Shown piece after piece: positions 1-8,135 of a stretch of 34,207 bases of DNA; positions within the stretch are counted from its first letter, which is position 1, and each line of letters begins with the position of its first letter. The stretch covers positions 1-34,207 of the forward strand of contig JASEGR010000028.1 in NCBI GenBank assembly GCA_030017955.1. The letters run 5' to 3'. The notes under the pieces were generated by a model that did not search any database, was not told where the DNA came from, and saw only the letters and a list, made by a program, of their open reading frames with translations. Both the position numbers and the translations under genes were made by a program. Origin of the DNA: Candidatus Eisenbacteria bacterium (lineage in GTDB: Bacteria; Eisenbacteria; RBG-16-71-46; JASEGR01).

Positions 1-47
1 CAAAGGGGACATTTTCCCTTTGCAGTTAAGGGGACATATTGACTTTG
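1..47. repeat. Left-edge GGGGACA-type intergenic repeat
   Basis: The first bases contain an inverted repeat, CAAAGGG (1-7) and CCCTTTG (16-22), and the decamer AAGGGGACAT occurs twice (3-12 and 28-37). This is the style of short palindromic intergenic element scattered through many uncultured genomes, often as REP-like sequences mobilised in trans. No protein reading frame in 1-134 looks real. The element may continue beyond the left edge. Confidence 0.45.
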
Positions 48-134
48 CTTAAACAGAAAGAGATAGATCGAGAAATGGGTAGTGCGGCCCGGCGGCTAAA
101 GCCGGCATCGGTGACACGGCACGACTGCTTCGCC

Positions 135-929
135 TTATGCGCGTCCCGAGACTCTCTTCGCTTTCTTCTCGATGAGCCTTCGTATCTTTTCGTAGGAAGG
201 CGGGGGGCCTGTCCGCACTTGTTTCTTGTCTATGAAAAGAGCGTCTGACTGTCCCCATTCCAGAAAAACATTTCTGTCAAACGCATCGATTGGCCTGAAG
301 ACCACGCTGTCGCCGAATTCCCCGCATGCCCGTTTTGCGCGTTCATAAGCCATGTTCTGGGCAGGGCACCACCCGTTTAAGAGAGCGGTAACAGTTACTT
401 TTCCGGGTTCAAGCTGAGGTTTCTTCCTTTTCCGTATCCACTTTGGAGGTTTCGCATCAGCGGCCAACGGTTTCCAGACCAACTCCATTATCCCATCGCG
501 GTCGACTCTCTTGTATCCATGCTTCTTGAACCAGGATGAGCGCATGAAGAATGGCAATATCAAGCCCCATGCCACCATCCCATTCACATTCATGCTCTTC
601 ACATCATCTTCGGCGCTCCGGAGCAGCGCCTTTCCCATCCCCTTCTTCTGAAAATTCCCCCGTCCCTTCTTGTGGCCGTGAACCCAAATGCAGTTGACAA
701 AATAGAGACCTTCGCCTTCTGCGGATGAATACTCGATGGGAACATATTGGATCATTCCACCGACTTGTCCGTTGTCGTCGAGAGCAAGCTTCACACGCAA
801 CCCTTTGTCCTTCATTCTCTCGCACCATCTGAGCTTATGATCACCAGCTTCTTTGATGTCATCTGACCAGTCTTCGAGGCACTCGCAATAGAGCTGCTTG
901 TATTCATCCTGTAGGTCAATGATTTTCAT
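135..929 (-). CDS. GNAT N-acetyltransferase with C-terminal YoaP-like domain
   Basis: A 264-residue protein. The N-terminal ~150 residues look like a GNAT acyl-CoA-dependent acetyltransferase, with the acetyl-CoA-binding segment KKGMGKALLRSAEDDV around residues 95-110. The last ~90 residues resemble the thioredoxin-like YoaP domain, with the motif GWCPAQN near residue 186 and DALFIDKKQV near 233. This two-domain arrangement is a known family of uncertain substrate. The ATG start at 929 has no obvious Shine-Dalgarno; immediately upstream lie two tandem copies of a palindromic repeat, so the native leader may have been altered. Function beyond acyl transfer is not predictable here. Confidence 0.85.
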   Translation of the reverse strand: MKIIDLQDEYKQLYCECLEDWSDDIKEAGDHKLRWCERMKDKGLRVKLALDDNGQVGGMIQYVPIEYSSAEGEGLYFVNCIWVHGHKKGRGNFQKKGMGKALLRSAEDDVKSMNVNGMVAWGLILPFFMRSSWFKKHGYKRVDRDGIMELVWKPLAADAKPPKWIRKRKKPQLEPGKVTVTALLNGWCPAQNMAYERAKRACGEFGDSVVFRPIDAFDRNVFLEWGQSDALFIDKKQVRTGPPPSYEKIRRLIEKKAKRVSGRA

Positions 930-941
930 AAGAAATCATTT

Positions 942-998
942 GGAAATAGGTGACTGTCACTATTTTTCTCGGAAATAGGTGACTGTCACTATTTTTCT
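942..998. repeat. Tandem GTGACTGTCAC palindromes (two copies)
   Basis: Two direct copies of a unit with period 29 start at 942 and 971. Each has the core AATAGGTGACTGTCACTATT, an almost perfect inverted repeat centred on GTGAC-T-GTCAC. A third copy lies in opposite orientation at 4674-4697. They sit between the GNAT gene start and the DsrE-family gene stop. They look like REP/RAYT-type intergenic elements; no transposase is in the window. Confidence 0.75.
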
Positions 999-1009
999 TT
1001 TTCTTCCGT

Positions 1010-1381
1010 TTAGAAAGACACAACTTTGTCGGACTCCAGAACCCACCGCACGAAGTCCCTCATCGAGGCAACCTCGACTCCCTCCACGAGGTCGCCTTGA
1101 TTCAGGGATCGTTCTAACGCACAGTTGCCACAGATCTTGACCTTGGCACCAGCCTTGATGGCTGCCTTCACAAGCTCCTCGCAATTAGGCATCTTCTCAT
1201 CCAGGACGCCCGGCATTTCAGAGGGTTTCTGCCCTTTTTTCGGCGCAAGAACAGAGTCTTCGATAAGAAAAAGATTCACGGCATGGCCCTCGTGAAGTGC
1301 GGTCAGCACGAATCTCAGTGTCGTGTACACTCGCTCTTTTCCGTATGGCGGCTCTCCAACTATCACTGTAATGGTTGCCAT
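1010..1381 (-). CDS. DsrE/DsrF-family protein
   Basis: A 123-residue protein starting MATITVIVGEPPYG, with the small alpha/beta fold typical of the DsrE/YchN sulfur-relay family. It has a conserved-looking cysteine pair in the segment KICGNCALERS (around residues 82-92) and another Cys in NCEELVKAA. Family members carry persulfide or act in sulfur transfer. The ATG at 1381 is preceded by AGGAGGG at good spacing, so the start is well supported. The next gene upstream is a TSUP-family permease, which would fit a sulfur role, but the link is only positional. Confidence 0.8.
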   Translation of the reverse strand: MATITVIVGEPPYGKERVYTTLRFVLTALHEGHAVNLFLIEDSVLAPKKGQKPSEMPGVLDEKMPNCEELVKAAIKAGAKVKICGNCALERSLNQGDLVEGVEVASMRDFVRWVLESDKVVSF

Positions 1382-1481
1382 GTACGCCCTCCTTTTGTGA
1401 AATACACAATCGCTCAGTGGAGGAAAAGTGTCAAGCAGTTCAGTGATGGGAAAACATCTCTTCCGGGAACCTTCACACTCG

Positions 1482-2231
1482 CTAGGCGAAGATCAGCTTG
1501 AAACCTGCAATTGTCAAAACGACGGCAAGAAGCCTTCTGATGAGGAGAGGTGAAAACCGATGACTTCCGTAGTAGGAACCGACGGACCCGCCCAAGATTG
1601 CGGCAGCTGCAAAAGGCAGAGCAAAGGAAGGAAGGTGCTTAGTACTGCTGATGTTCCCGAGCAGCCCGGAGATCGAATTGACAAGAATAAAGAGTGCAGA
1701 AATGGCCGATGCAGTCCTAGTGCGTGCCCAACGCACGAGAATCACAAGCGGCATCAGAAAGATCCCTCCGCCAATACCTGTCAGTCCTGATAGAAGACCT
1801 AGCCCTGCTCCAATGGACAAGGCAATCGGCTTTCGGGGAAGATGAGTTTCTTCTTGTCCCTTGGGACGGATAATGAAACAGGCGGCGGAATATAGAAGAA
1901 CTGTGCCGAGAACGATCTTAAATACCAGGGCTGGCAAATTCAGATAGCCCCCGAGAAAGGCAAAAGGAATGGAAGATAGCGCAAATGGCCAGAATAGCTT
2001 CCAGGAGAAGTGACCAGCTCTCCAGAATTGCCACGCGGCAAGAGATGCCACCAAGATGTTGAGGAGAAGGGCCGCCGGCTTGATGACTGCCGGGGCAAGC
2101 CCAAATAATGTCATCACTGCGATGTAGCCTGACGCCCCTGCCTGTCCAACCGAGGAGTAGAAAAAAGCAACGATCAGAATTCCAACACAAATCAGGAGGA
2201 GAGTTTCAATAGGCATCAGCCATGCCGTCAA
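1482..2231 (-). CDS. TSUP (TauE/SafE) family membrane permease
   Basis: A protein of up to 249 residues, largely hydrophobic, with about seven to eight predicted membrane segments. The N-terminal GQAGASGYIAVMTLFGL and the repeated GLLSGLTGIGGGIFLMPLV are typical of TauE/SafE transporters, which move sulfite, sulfonates or related anions across the inner membrane. Lengths of ~250 residues are normal. The reading frame can start at TTG (2231) or ATG (2216); neither has a clear ribosome-binding site, so the exact start is uncertain. It lies 33 bp downstream of thpR and upstream of the DsrE-family gene. Confidence 0.85.
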   Translation of the reverse strand: MTAWLMPIETLLLICVGILIVAFFYSSVGQAGASGYIAVMTLFGLAPAVIKPAALLLNILVASLAAWQFWRAGHFSWKLFWPFALSSIPFAFLGGYLNLPALVFKIVLGTVLLYSAACFIIRPKGQEETHLPRKPIALSIGAGLGLLSGLTGIGGGIFLMPLVILVRWARTRTASAISALFILVNSISGLLGNISSTKHLPSFALPFAAAAILGGSVGSYYGSHRFSPLLIRRLLAVVLTIAGFKLIFA

Positions 2232-2264
2232 CGCGGGATCGTCTGAGAGGCAAGATGGTTTTCC

Positions 2265-2822
2265 TCACAAGAGAAGCTTGAAGGTCGAGAGCTTCGTATA
2301 AATCGGCCCTTTTCCCGTGAGAGTGCTTTTTACGATTGAGAAAGAATCTATTGGAAAGCCTTCCGTTTCGAATTCCATCTTCCTAACCTTCTGAGCTAAG
2401 GCATCAATCCCTTTGGGGACGCGGACTCTTCCAATAGTGAGGTGTGGCTTGAAAGGCTTGTCTGCCTTCCCGAATCCAGCTTCGACCAGCCCTCTTTCGA
2501 GCTCCTGGCTCAAGTCAATAAGCTCAGTGCCGCCTTCTTTCATGGCGACCCAGAAGACCCTCGGTCTTTCAAGTGAAGGGAAAGCACCCAGTCCTGATAG
2601 TCTCCCGGTGCAGCTTCTCACTTTCTGACTTGTCGCTGACGCAAGCCCGGAAAGCTTCCCCAGGTCGCTCTCGTTCATCTCTCCAAGAAATCTGAGCGTC
2701 ATGTGCAGGTTTTCTCCCTCGACCCATTTGACGCCGATCGCTTCCCGTGATAGATCGTGGATTAGCCGCGACAGCTTTGTGTTGATTTCACTTGGGAAAA
2801 AGACTGCAACAAAAGTTCTCAT
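2265..2822 (-). CDS. thpR: RNA 2',3'-cyclic phosphodiesterase (ThpR/LigT-like)
   Basis: A 185-residue member of the 2H phosphoesterase superfamily. Both catalytic HxT motifs are present: HMTLRFLGE near residue 40 and HLTIGRVRVP near residue 127. It begins MRTFVAVFFP, as is usual for the family, and AGAGG lies about 7 nt upstream of the ATG. Such enzymes open 2',3'-cyclic phosphate ends of RNA. It is 24 bp downstream of cinA; the pair cinA-thpR (often before recA) is a common bacterial arrangement. Confidence 0.92.
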   Translation of the reverse strand: MRTFVAVFFPSEINTKLSRLIHDLSREAIGVKWVEGENLHMTLRFLGEMNESDLGKLSGLASATSQKVRSCTGRLSGLGAFPSLERPRVFWVAMKEGGTELIDLSQELERGLVEAGFGKADKPFKPHLTIGRVRVPKGIDALAQKVRKMEFETEGFPIDSFSIVKSTLTGKGPIYTKLSTFKLLL

Positions 2823-2846
2823 GCGTTGGCCTCTAAATAAATCACC

Positions 2847-4079
2847 TTAAGAGATAAGAAACCTTCTGAGAAGATCAAGAGCAGCCTGTGCCGCTCTTCT
2901 TTGAATATTTCTCCTCTCGCCGGAGAAGATATGTTTCTCGCTTCTCGTCTCATGTATTGATGAGACAGCCAGGAAGACTAACCCGACCGGTTTCTCTTCA
3001 CTCCCACCTGCAGGACCTGCGATTCCCGTCACAGAAAGTCCCAAATCAACCCCGGCCTCTTTCCTTATCCCCTCTGCCATGGAACGCGCCACCTCGTCAC
3101 TGACAGCGCCATTCTGGGCAATGAGTTCTTCGGGAACTTTGAGAAGCTCCACTTTCGCCCTGTTGGAGTAAGACACAACTGAGCGCTCAAAGTAGTCCGA
3201 GCTTCCTGGAACAAATGTAACCCTCGATGAAATCAGTCCTCCAGTGCAGGATTCGGCAACCGCAAGCCGTCTCTTCTGCCTGGAGAGAATCCCGCCGACT
3301 ACCTCCTCCATCCTTACTTTGCCCTCACCATATATCAAGTCTCCAAGCTTCTCCCGCGCTGCGCTTCTTATCTTTTCCTTAATCTTCTCCGTGTCCGTTC
3401 CCGGCAAGCTGGCCATGGTGACTCTCAGGTCAACGCCATCGACGCTGGGAAGAAACGAAACAGGAAATCCTTCGATCTTTCCCGAGAACTCCTTGAGTCG
3501 TTCCGCAATCGCAGACTCAGGGATGCCGGTAGTCCTGATGGTGAGCTCTTCTATCGTTCCCAACTTGAGCTCACGGAGTCTGGGCTGGACGAAATCCTCC
3601 ATCATTTGCTCCATCTCAAAGGGCACGCCGGGAAGAATGAAGAGTCTTGCTTTTCCGACCTCGAAGAAAAGGCCGGGAGCGAGCCCCTGTTTGTTTTCAA
3701 TCAGAGTTGCCCCTCTCGGCACGAGGGCCTGGGTCTCATTCATGGGAGGCATCTCCAGGCCGCGTGTCATGAATCGCGTCTTTATTCTCTCCAGAATCTC
3801 ATCGTTGAGAACAAGCTGAGTGTCCATCACAGTGGCAAGAGATTTTCTTGTCACATCGTCCGGGGTTGGGCCAAGCCCGCCTGTGGCAACAACGATATTG
3901 GCTCTCGAAATAGCAAGTCTCAGTGCTTCGCAAATCTTATCCCCATCATCTCCGACTGTGGTGTGCCAGAGGACACGGACTCCCACCTGCCTCAAGGCCT
4001 TCGCGATAAACGTGAAATTCGTGTCGAGCGTCTCGCCGATGAGGATTTCGTTTCCGATTGTTATGATTTCACCGTTCAT
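2847..4079 (-). CDS. cinA: CinA family protein: molybdopterin-binding-like domain plus nicotinamide-nucleotide amidase domain
   Basis: A 410-residue full-length CinA. Residues 1-170 form the MoCF-like domain (GNEILIGETLDTN; VVATGGLGPTPDDVT), associated with ADP-ribose pyrophosphatase activity in characterised homologues. Residues ~250-410 form the PncC/CinA C-terminal domain (AVAESCTGGLISSR; VTGIAGPAGG), a nicotinamide mononucleotide deamidase in NAD salvage. The ATG at 4079 is preceded by GAGGGG at 5 nt, and that sequence belongs to the outer arm of the CCTCTCCCC hairpin repeat upstream, so the repeat appears to provide the ribosome-binding site. Confidence 0.93.
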   Translation of the reverse strand: MNGEIITIGNEILIGETLDTNFTFIAKALRQVGVRVLWHTTVGDDGDKICEALRLAISRANIVVATGGLGPTPDDVTRKSLATVMDTQLVLNDEILERIKTRFMTRGLEMPPMNETQALVPRGATLIENKQGLAPGLFFEVGKARLFILPGVPFEMEQMMEDFVQPRLRELKLGTIEELTIRTTGIPESAIAERLKEFSGKIEGFPVSFLPSVDGVDLRVTMASLPGTDTEKIKEKIRSAAREKLGDLIYGEGKVRMEEVVGGILSRQKRRLAVAESCTGGLISSRVTFVPGSSDYFERSVVSYSNRAKVELLKVPEELIAQNGAVSDEVARSMAEGIRKEAGVDLGLSVTGIAGPAGGSEEKPVGLVFLAVSSIHETRSEKHIFSGERRNIQRRAAQAALDLLRRFLIS

Positions 4080-4084
4080 GAGGA

Positions 4085-4208
4085 CCCCTCACCCTGACCC
4101 TCTCCCCAAAGGGGAGAGGGAGACTACGTGGCAGCTCCCAAGGACAGATAAGTGACTACCTCATTCTCTCCCCGGAGGGGAGAGGGAGACTACGTGACAG
4201 TCCCAAGA
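4085..4208. repeat. CCCTCTCCCC hairpin repeats, two degenerate units
   Basis: The first unit contains a perfect 10-bp inverted repeat, CCCTCTCCCC (4098-4107) and GGGGAGAGGG (4111-4120), with an AAA loop. The second has CTCTCCCC (4166-4173) and GGGGAGAG (4177-4184). Both are followed on the plus strand by GGAGACTACGTG and then CAG(C)TCCCAAG, so the whole ~65-bp unit is tandemly duplicated. Related hairpins occur at 6946-6996 and 26206-26335. The elements fill the gap between pgpA and cinA. Confidence 0.8.
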
Positions 4209-4225
4209 ATTGGAGAGGGACATCT

Positions 4226-4672
4226 CTATCGCAAGAGAAGAATCGCTCTCGCCACAAGATTCGCATAGAGCCCGGACACGAGGTCATCGGCAGTAACTCC
4301 GAGCCCGGAAGGCAAATTCTCAGAGCGTCTTGCCGGAAAAGGTTTTGCTATGTCGAAAATCCTGAAAAGGAAGAATGCAAGAAGATAGATTGGAAAACTC
4401 CTGGGCAGTGCATAGAGACTCACCATCATGCCTGCAAACTCATCAATCACGATCTTGTGCCCGTCTTCTCCAAAGTATCGCTCGCCGAGGGAAGCGAAAA
4501 CGATGGCAATGACACAGACTGCAAGCATGACGGGCAAGTAGATGTCCATGAGGTATGGAAAGAGAAACCAGACCAGGATGAGACAGATGAGACTTCCGAA
4601 TGTCGCAGGCGCTACGGGGAAATAGCCGGCATAGACTCCCGTGGCAAGGAATTTCACTACTTCTCGTTTCAT
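4226..4672 (-). CDS. pgpA: Phosphatidylglycerophosphatase A
   Basis: A 148-residue membrane protein of the PgpA family, which dephosphorylates phosphatidylglycerol phosphate in phospholipid synthesis. It has the expected YAGYFPVAPATFGSL segment near the N-terminus, GEDGHKIVIDEFAGMMVSL in the middle (the Asp/Glu-rich catalytic region) and LPSGLGVTADDLVSGLYAN near the end. The frame is open upstream to a GTG at 4690, but that codon lies inside a palindromic repeat; the ATG at 4672 gives the family-like start MKREVVKFLATG and is preferred. No good ribosome-binding site remains, probably because the repeat inserted there. Confidence 0.9.
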   Translation of the reverse strand: MKREVVKFLATGVYAGYFPVAPATFGSLICLILVWFLFPYLMDIYLPVMLAVCVIAIVFASLGERYFGEDGHKIVIDEFAGMMVSLYALPRSFPIYLLAFFLFRIFDIAKPFPARRSENLPSGLGVTADDLVSGLYANLVARAILLLR

Positions 4673-4673
4673 C

Positions 4674-4697
4674 AAAATAGTGACAGTCACCTATTTT
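4674..4697. repeat. GTGACTGTCAC palindrome at the porB-pgpA junction
   Basis: A 24-bp element, reverse complement of the repeats at 942-998 (core AATAGTGACAGTCACCTATT). Read on the minus strand, the TAG within its AAAATAGGTGAC arm is the stop codon of porB, and its other arm ends one base before the pgpA ATG. Confidence 0.8.
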
Positions 4698-5629
4698 GCG
4701 GCGAGCTCGACCTCACCGCACCTGATGAGAAGATTATCCCAGGCCTTGTCAACATCCTTTTGAAGCCGCTCAAGCAGCTGCTTTCCTTCGGGCGTGAAGA
4801 GGTGAGCGAACCTTCCCTGCGGTTTAACCCAGTCCTCGATGGGTCTCTTAATCCTGGGCTTGTGCGTCAGCTTGTACGTCCCCTCCTCAATCTCAAAAAG
4901 CGGCCAATAGCAGGTCTCCACAGCTAGCTTGCACATTTCTATGCTCAGCTCCGCCGGAAACTTCCAGCCATTGTGGCATGATGAAACAATGTTCATGAAC
5001 GATGGCCCGTTCGCTGAAAGTGCCTTTTCGACTTTTTTCATCAGGTCCTGCCAGTTGCTGGGAGATGCCTGCGCCACGTATGGAATATTGTGCGCCGCAA
5101 CGATTCCTGTAAGGTCTTTCCTGTGCTGCTGCTTTCCCATGATGACATCACCCTTGGGTGTGGTGCTGGTATGCGCTCCGATGGGTGTTGAGCCGGAACG
5201 CTGGGTCCCGGTGTTCATGTAGGCCTGATTGTCGTAGCATACATAGAGCATGTTGTGCCCTCTCTCGAGCGCCCCCGACAATGCCTGGATCCCGATATCA
5301 TACGTGCCGCCGTCGCCGCCAAAAGCGATGAACTTGATATCCTTTGTGACCTTTCCCCTTTTCTTGAGCGCCCTATAGGCAGACTCAATTCCGCTAACTG
5401 TGGCAGCGACATTCTCAAACGCGCTATGGACAAATGGAGTCTTCCATGCTGTATAGGGAAAGATTGTCGTTGTGACCTCGAGACATCCTGTTGCGCAACC
5501 CACAACGACCGGTTCCTTCGCTGCAAGCAGTATCTGCCGCACGATCACTGTCATCGCACAGCCGGCGCAGGCACGGTGACCTCCTGCCAGCAGGTCTTCT
5601 TTCTTAGAACTTTCTTTTAGCGAAATCAT
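4691..5629 (-). CDS. porB: Pyruvate:ferredoxin oxidoreductase, beta (TPP-binding) subunit
   Basis: A 312-residue TPP-binding subunit of a 2-oxoacid:ferredoxin oxidoreductase, most like the pyruvate enzyme that makes acetyl-CoA, CO2 and reduced ferredoxin. The N-terminal ACAGCAM and VVGCATGCLEV cysteines are the [4Fe-4S] ligands expected in PorB. The TPP/Mg motif is GGDGGTYDIGIQALSGAL followed by the distal YDNQAYMNTGTQRSG (residues ~105-145). The strong ribosome-binding site GGAAGGAG precedes the ATG at 5629. The stop codon lies inside a palindromic repeat, so the C-terminus (EVELAAK) may have been cut or changed by repeat insertion. Pyruvate is the likely substrate, but related oxoacids cannot be excluded. 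Confidence 0.92.
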   Translation of the reverse strand: MISLKESSKKEDLLAGGHRACAGCAMTVIVRQILLAAKEPVVVGCATGCLEVTTTIFPYTAWKTPFVHSAFENVAATVSGIESAYRALKKRGKVTKDIKFIAFGGDGGTYDIGIQALSGALERGHNMLYVCYDNQAYMNTGTQRSGSTPIGAHTSTTPKGDVIMGKQQHRKDLTGIVAAHNIPYVAQASPSNWQDLMKKVEKALSANGPSFMNIVSSCHNGWKFPAELSIEMCKLAVETCYWPLFEIEEGTYKLTHKPRIKRPIEDWVKPQGRFAHLFTPEGKQLLERLQKDVDKAWDNLLIRCGEVELAAK

Positions 5630-5643
5630 TTTCTCTCCTTCCT

Positions 5644-6825
5644 CTATTCCCTCACTCCCAGAAACTCAAACCGGGTAAGTGGCTCTCCGGCTTTCCCGAT
5701 GCCTTCGAGCTCTTTGTATACATTCTTTATGTCCCCGATCGAAATATCCCTTCCACCAAGACCGTAGACATAGTTGATGATGGGAACGTTTCTCACTTTT
5801 CCGTAGGCAGATGCTCTGACTTCCGTGAAAACGGGGCCGCCCGGGCCGCCAAACGTGTGTGACCTATCAAGAACAGCAACCGCCTTGAGATGGGAAATAC
5901 TGGATGCCAGAAGGTCCCCGGGGAAAGGTCTGAAGACTCTCAGCTTGATCATCCCAACCTTCTTTCCTTCAGCCCTCAGCTCATCGACTACGACCTTGAC
6001 TGTCCCTGCTGTTGACCCAAGAACGATTATTCCGGTCTCGGCGTCATCCATCCTGTAGCTTTCAAAAAGAGCCATCTTCCTTCCAGTGAGCTTCCCATAC
6101 TCTTCCGAAACGCTCAGGATTCTCTTCGTTGATTGGCTCACGGCCTCAGCGACTTGCCTTTTGTGCTCGAAATAGTAGTCCTGAAGATCAAGCGCACCGA
6201 ACGTAGCCGGGTTGTCCACATCGATCACAGAGTATTTGCGCCTGAATTCGCCTACAAACTTCTTAACCTCCGCATCATCAAGAACTTCTACTCTATCGGC
6301 AGTGTGGCTCGTTATGAATCCGTCAAGCATCACCATCGTGGGAAGAAGAACATCCTGTGATTCGGAGATTTTTGTCGCCTGAATCATATTGTCGTACGCT
6401 TCCTGAGCACTCTCTGAGAAAAGCTGGATCCAACCCGTGTCTCTCGCGCCCATGGAGTCGCTGTGGTCGCAGTGGATATTGATGGGCCCACTCAACGCCC
6501 TACTGACAACAGCCATCACTATGGGGCATCTATTGCCGGATGCCACATAGAGGACTTCCCACATGAGAGCAAGACCATTCGCTGATGTCGCAGTCATCGA
6601 TCTTGCACCTGCAAGTGACGCGCCGATAGAGGCGCTCATGGCGCTGTGCTCCGATTCGACAAGCACAAACTCTGTCTGAACCTTTCCATCAGCTACGTAC
6701 TGGGCAAATCTCTCCATTAACTCAGTCTGAGGAGTTATCGGGTAGGCCGCGACAACATCTGGCTCAAGCTGTCTTATTGCCTCTCCGACTGCCTCATTAC
6801 CCGTAAGCGAAAGAATCTTTCTCAC
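5644..6825 (-). CDS. porA: Pyruvate:ferredoxin oxidoreductase, alpha subunit
   Basis: A 393-residue alpha subunit. It has the pyrimidine-binding-type start (AAYPITPQTELMERFA, residues ~28-43), VESEHSAMSASIGASLAGARSMTATS around 58-82, and a C-terminal domain with VLDRSHTFGGPGGPVFTEVR. The start is a GTG at 6825 with GGGAGGAAAC just upstream. The gap to porB is only 14 bp, while porD lies almost 200 bp upstream across a hairpin repeat. Together with porG, porD and porB it forms the four-subunit enzyme typical of anaerobic bacteria and archaea. Confidence 0.93.
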   Translation of the reverse strand: MRKILSLTGNEAVGEAIRQLEPDVVAAYPITPQTELMERFAQYVADGKVQTEFVLVESEHSAMSASIGASLAGARSMTATSANGLALMWEVLYVASGNRCPIVMAVVSRALSGPINIHCDHSDSMGARDTGWIQLFSESAQEAYDNMIQATKISESQDVLLPTMVMLDGFITSHTADRVEVLDDAEVKKFVGEFRRKYSVIDVDNPATFGALDLQDYYFEHKRQVAEAVSQSTKRILSVSEEYGKLTGRKMALFESYRMDDAETGIIVLGSTAGTVKVVVDELRAEGKKVGMIKLRVFRPFPGDLLASSISHLKAVAVLDRSHTFGGPGGPVFTEVRASAYGKVRNVPIINYVYGLGGRDISIGDIKNVYKELEGIGKAGEPLTRFEFLGVRE

Positions 6826-6945
6826 GTTTCCTCCCTATACGTTCTGCTTTATTCCGACTTACTGCTAAGCACGATGAATCTGACCGTAGCGTTTGGTTCC
6901 CCGCACGACCGATTTACAGCGGCCGCATTCGCGCGACCAGAATTC

Positions 6946-6996
6946 CCCCTCACCAACCTCTCCCCCCAAGGGAGAGGACCAAGGTGACGGAGGGGT
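6946..6996. repeat. CCTCTCCC hairpin repeat inside the por operon
   Basis: Arms CCTCTCCC (6957-6964) and GGGAGAGG (6970-6977) are flanked by outer CCCCCTCACC and GGTGACGGAGGGG. It is the same family as the elements at 4085 and 26206. It lies in the 197-bp space between porD and porA, where the other por genes are nearly contiguous. The rest of 6826-7022 shows no gene. Confidence 0.7.
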
Positions 6997-7022
6997 TCGA
7001 TGAGTCATACCGCCACAACGTC

Positions 7023-7322
7023 TCATTCAAATTCACTTTCCAGCTTCATCGAAATCGCTTTTATCTTCGGGGGGCATTCCTGAGCACAAATGCCGCAGCC
7101 CTTGCAGTGGTTGAGGTCGAAACCGACGACCTTGCTGTCTTTCACGCGAACCGATGAATCCGGACAATAGATCCAGCACAAAAGGCAGGTTGTGCACTTC
7201 TCAGTGTCAAGGACCGGCCTGAAAGTCCTCCATGAACCTGTCTCATAGGCATCAGAATTCCCGGCTTTTTCTATGACGCATCCAAGCGGGAGTTCCCTCC
7301 ATCCCTTCAGCTTGTCAAGCAT
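7023..7322 (-). CDS. porD: Pyruvate:ferredoxin oxidoreductase, delta (2x[4Fe-4S] ferredoxin) subunit
   Basis: A 99-residue ferredoxin-like subunit with two classical [4Fe-4S] motifs: CTTCLLCWIYCP (residues ~42-53) and CKGCGICAQECP (~73-84). It passes electrons from the TPP site to external ferredoxin. The ~35-residue N-terminal lead containing GSWRTFRPVLD is typical of PorD. Its start overlaps the end of porG by 8 nt, which indicates translational coupling. Confidence 0.93.
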   Translation of the reverse strand: MLDKLKGWRELPLGCVIEKAGNSDAYETGSWRTFRPVLDTEKCTTCLLCWIYCPDSSVRVKDSKVVGFDLNHCKGCGICAQECPPKIKAISMKLESEFE

Positions 7323-7881
7323 TCCCTTTTACCTCCTTATAGGCCCTCTCAAGTGCCCTCAAGTTTCCTTCTATTACCTTGTCAGAGTACTTCCCGGCGA
7401 ATTTTTCCTTGACCAGGCCTGCCAGAGTTTCGAGCTTGATGACTCCGGTGACCCTGGCGAGAGCGGCCATCATGGGCGTATTCGGAATCGGCCGGCCAAT
7501 CTCTTTGAGCGCTATCCCAGTGGCGTTGACAGTGAACACCTTTCTTCCGGTGAGTCCTAGTATCTTCGCAATAGCGCCAGGGTCCTTGTCGGTATTGATA
7601 AGGAGAGTACCGCCTTCCTTAAGTCCTGCAAGGATATCAACCTTGCCCATAAGAGAAGGATCAAGAACGACGCCTATGTCAGGATTCTCGATCCTGGAAT
7701 GGATTCTTATCTCCTTGTCATCAATCCTATTGTATCCCTTGACTGGCGCGCCACTTCTCTCAGGACCGAAATCAGGGAAACCCTGACAATATTTCCCCTC
7801 GTGAATCACGGTTTCCGTAAAGAGGAGGGCGGCCGTTTTTACACCTTGTCCACCTCTACCCAACCAGCTAATCTCGATCAT
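7315..7881 (-). CDS. porG: Pyruvate:ferredoxin oxidoreductase, gamma subunit
   Basis: About 188 residues, beginning MIEISWLGRGGQGVKTAA, the signature of the gamma subunit of 2-oxoacid:ferredoxin oxidoreductases. DFGPERSGAPVKGYNRI (residues ~40-56) is also diagnostic. Two adjacent ATG codons exist (7884 and 7881); GGGAGGA abuts the first and is better spaced for the second, which also matches the family start. It is the first gene of porG-porD-porA-porB. Confidence 0.92.
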   Translation of the reverse strand: MIEISWLGRGGQGVKTAALLFTETVIHEGKYCQGFPDFGPERSGAPVKGYNRIDDKEIRIHSRIENPDIGVVLDPSLMGKVDILAGLKEGGTLLINTDKDPGAIAKILGLTGRKVFTVNATGIALKEIGRPIPNTPMMAALARVTGVIKLETLAGLVKEKFAGKYSDKVIEGNLRALERAYKEVKGNA

Positions 7882-7884
7882 CAT

Positions 7885-8135
7885 TCCTCCCTTCCAAGGT
7901 GAGTGGTCTGACCCGGCATCTTCACAAAGCTAAAGATCCCAGCCGCCCGTCCGGGCCTCTGCCATTTCCGGTCTTCAGGCTGAAGGCTGCCTCGATGACC
8001 CGGCCTCGTGCATCTCCCGCAGCCATCATGAGCACTCGTTGCCTTCAAAAGGCTCACTCAACGGTTTATTTGGATTGTTGACAACAAAGCCTGGTCGGAA
8101 AGCATACCACGGGGGGACGGCTGGGTCAACCAGCA
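7885..8135. other. Intergenic region between recR and porG, no gene seen
   Basis: About 250 bp without a convincing reading frame. It presumably carries the recR transcript end and the por promoter, but no strong terminator hairpin with a T-run or close sigma-70 match was identified on the minus strand. Confidence 0.4.

Noticed and set aside
4674-4690. GTG at 4690 as the pgpA start
   Set aside because: It lies inside a palindromic repeat and would add MTVTIL, which is not part of the family; the ATG at 4672 fits better.
7899-8081. 60-codon plus-strand frame between porG and recR
   Set aside because: No ribosome-binding site, no recognisable domain and composition not protein-like.
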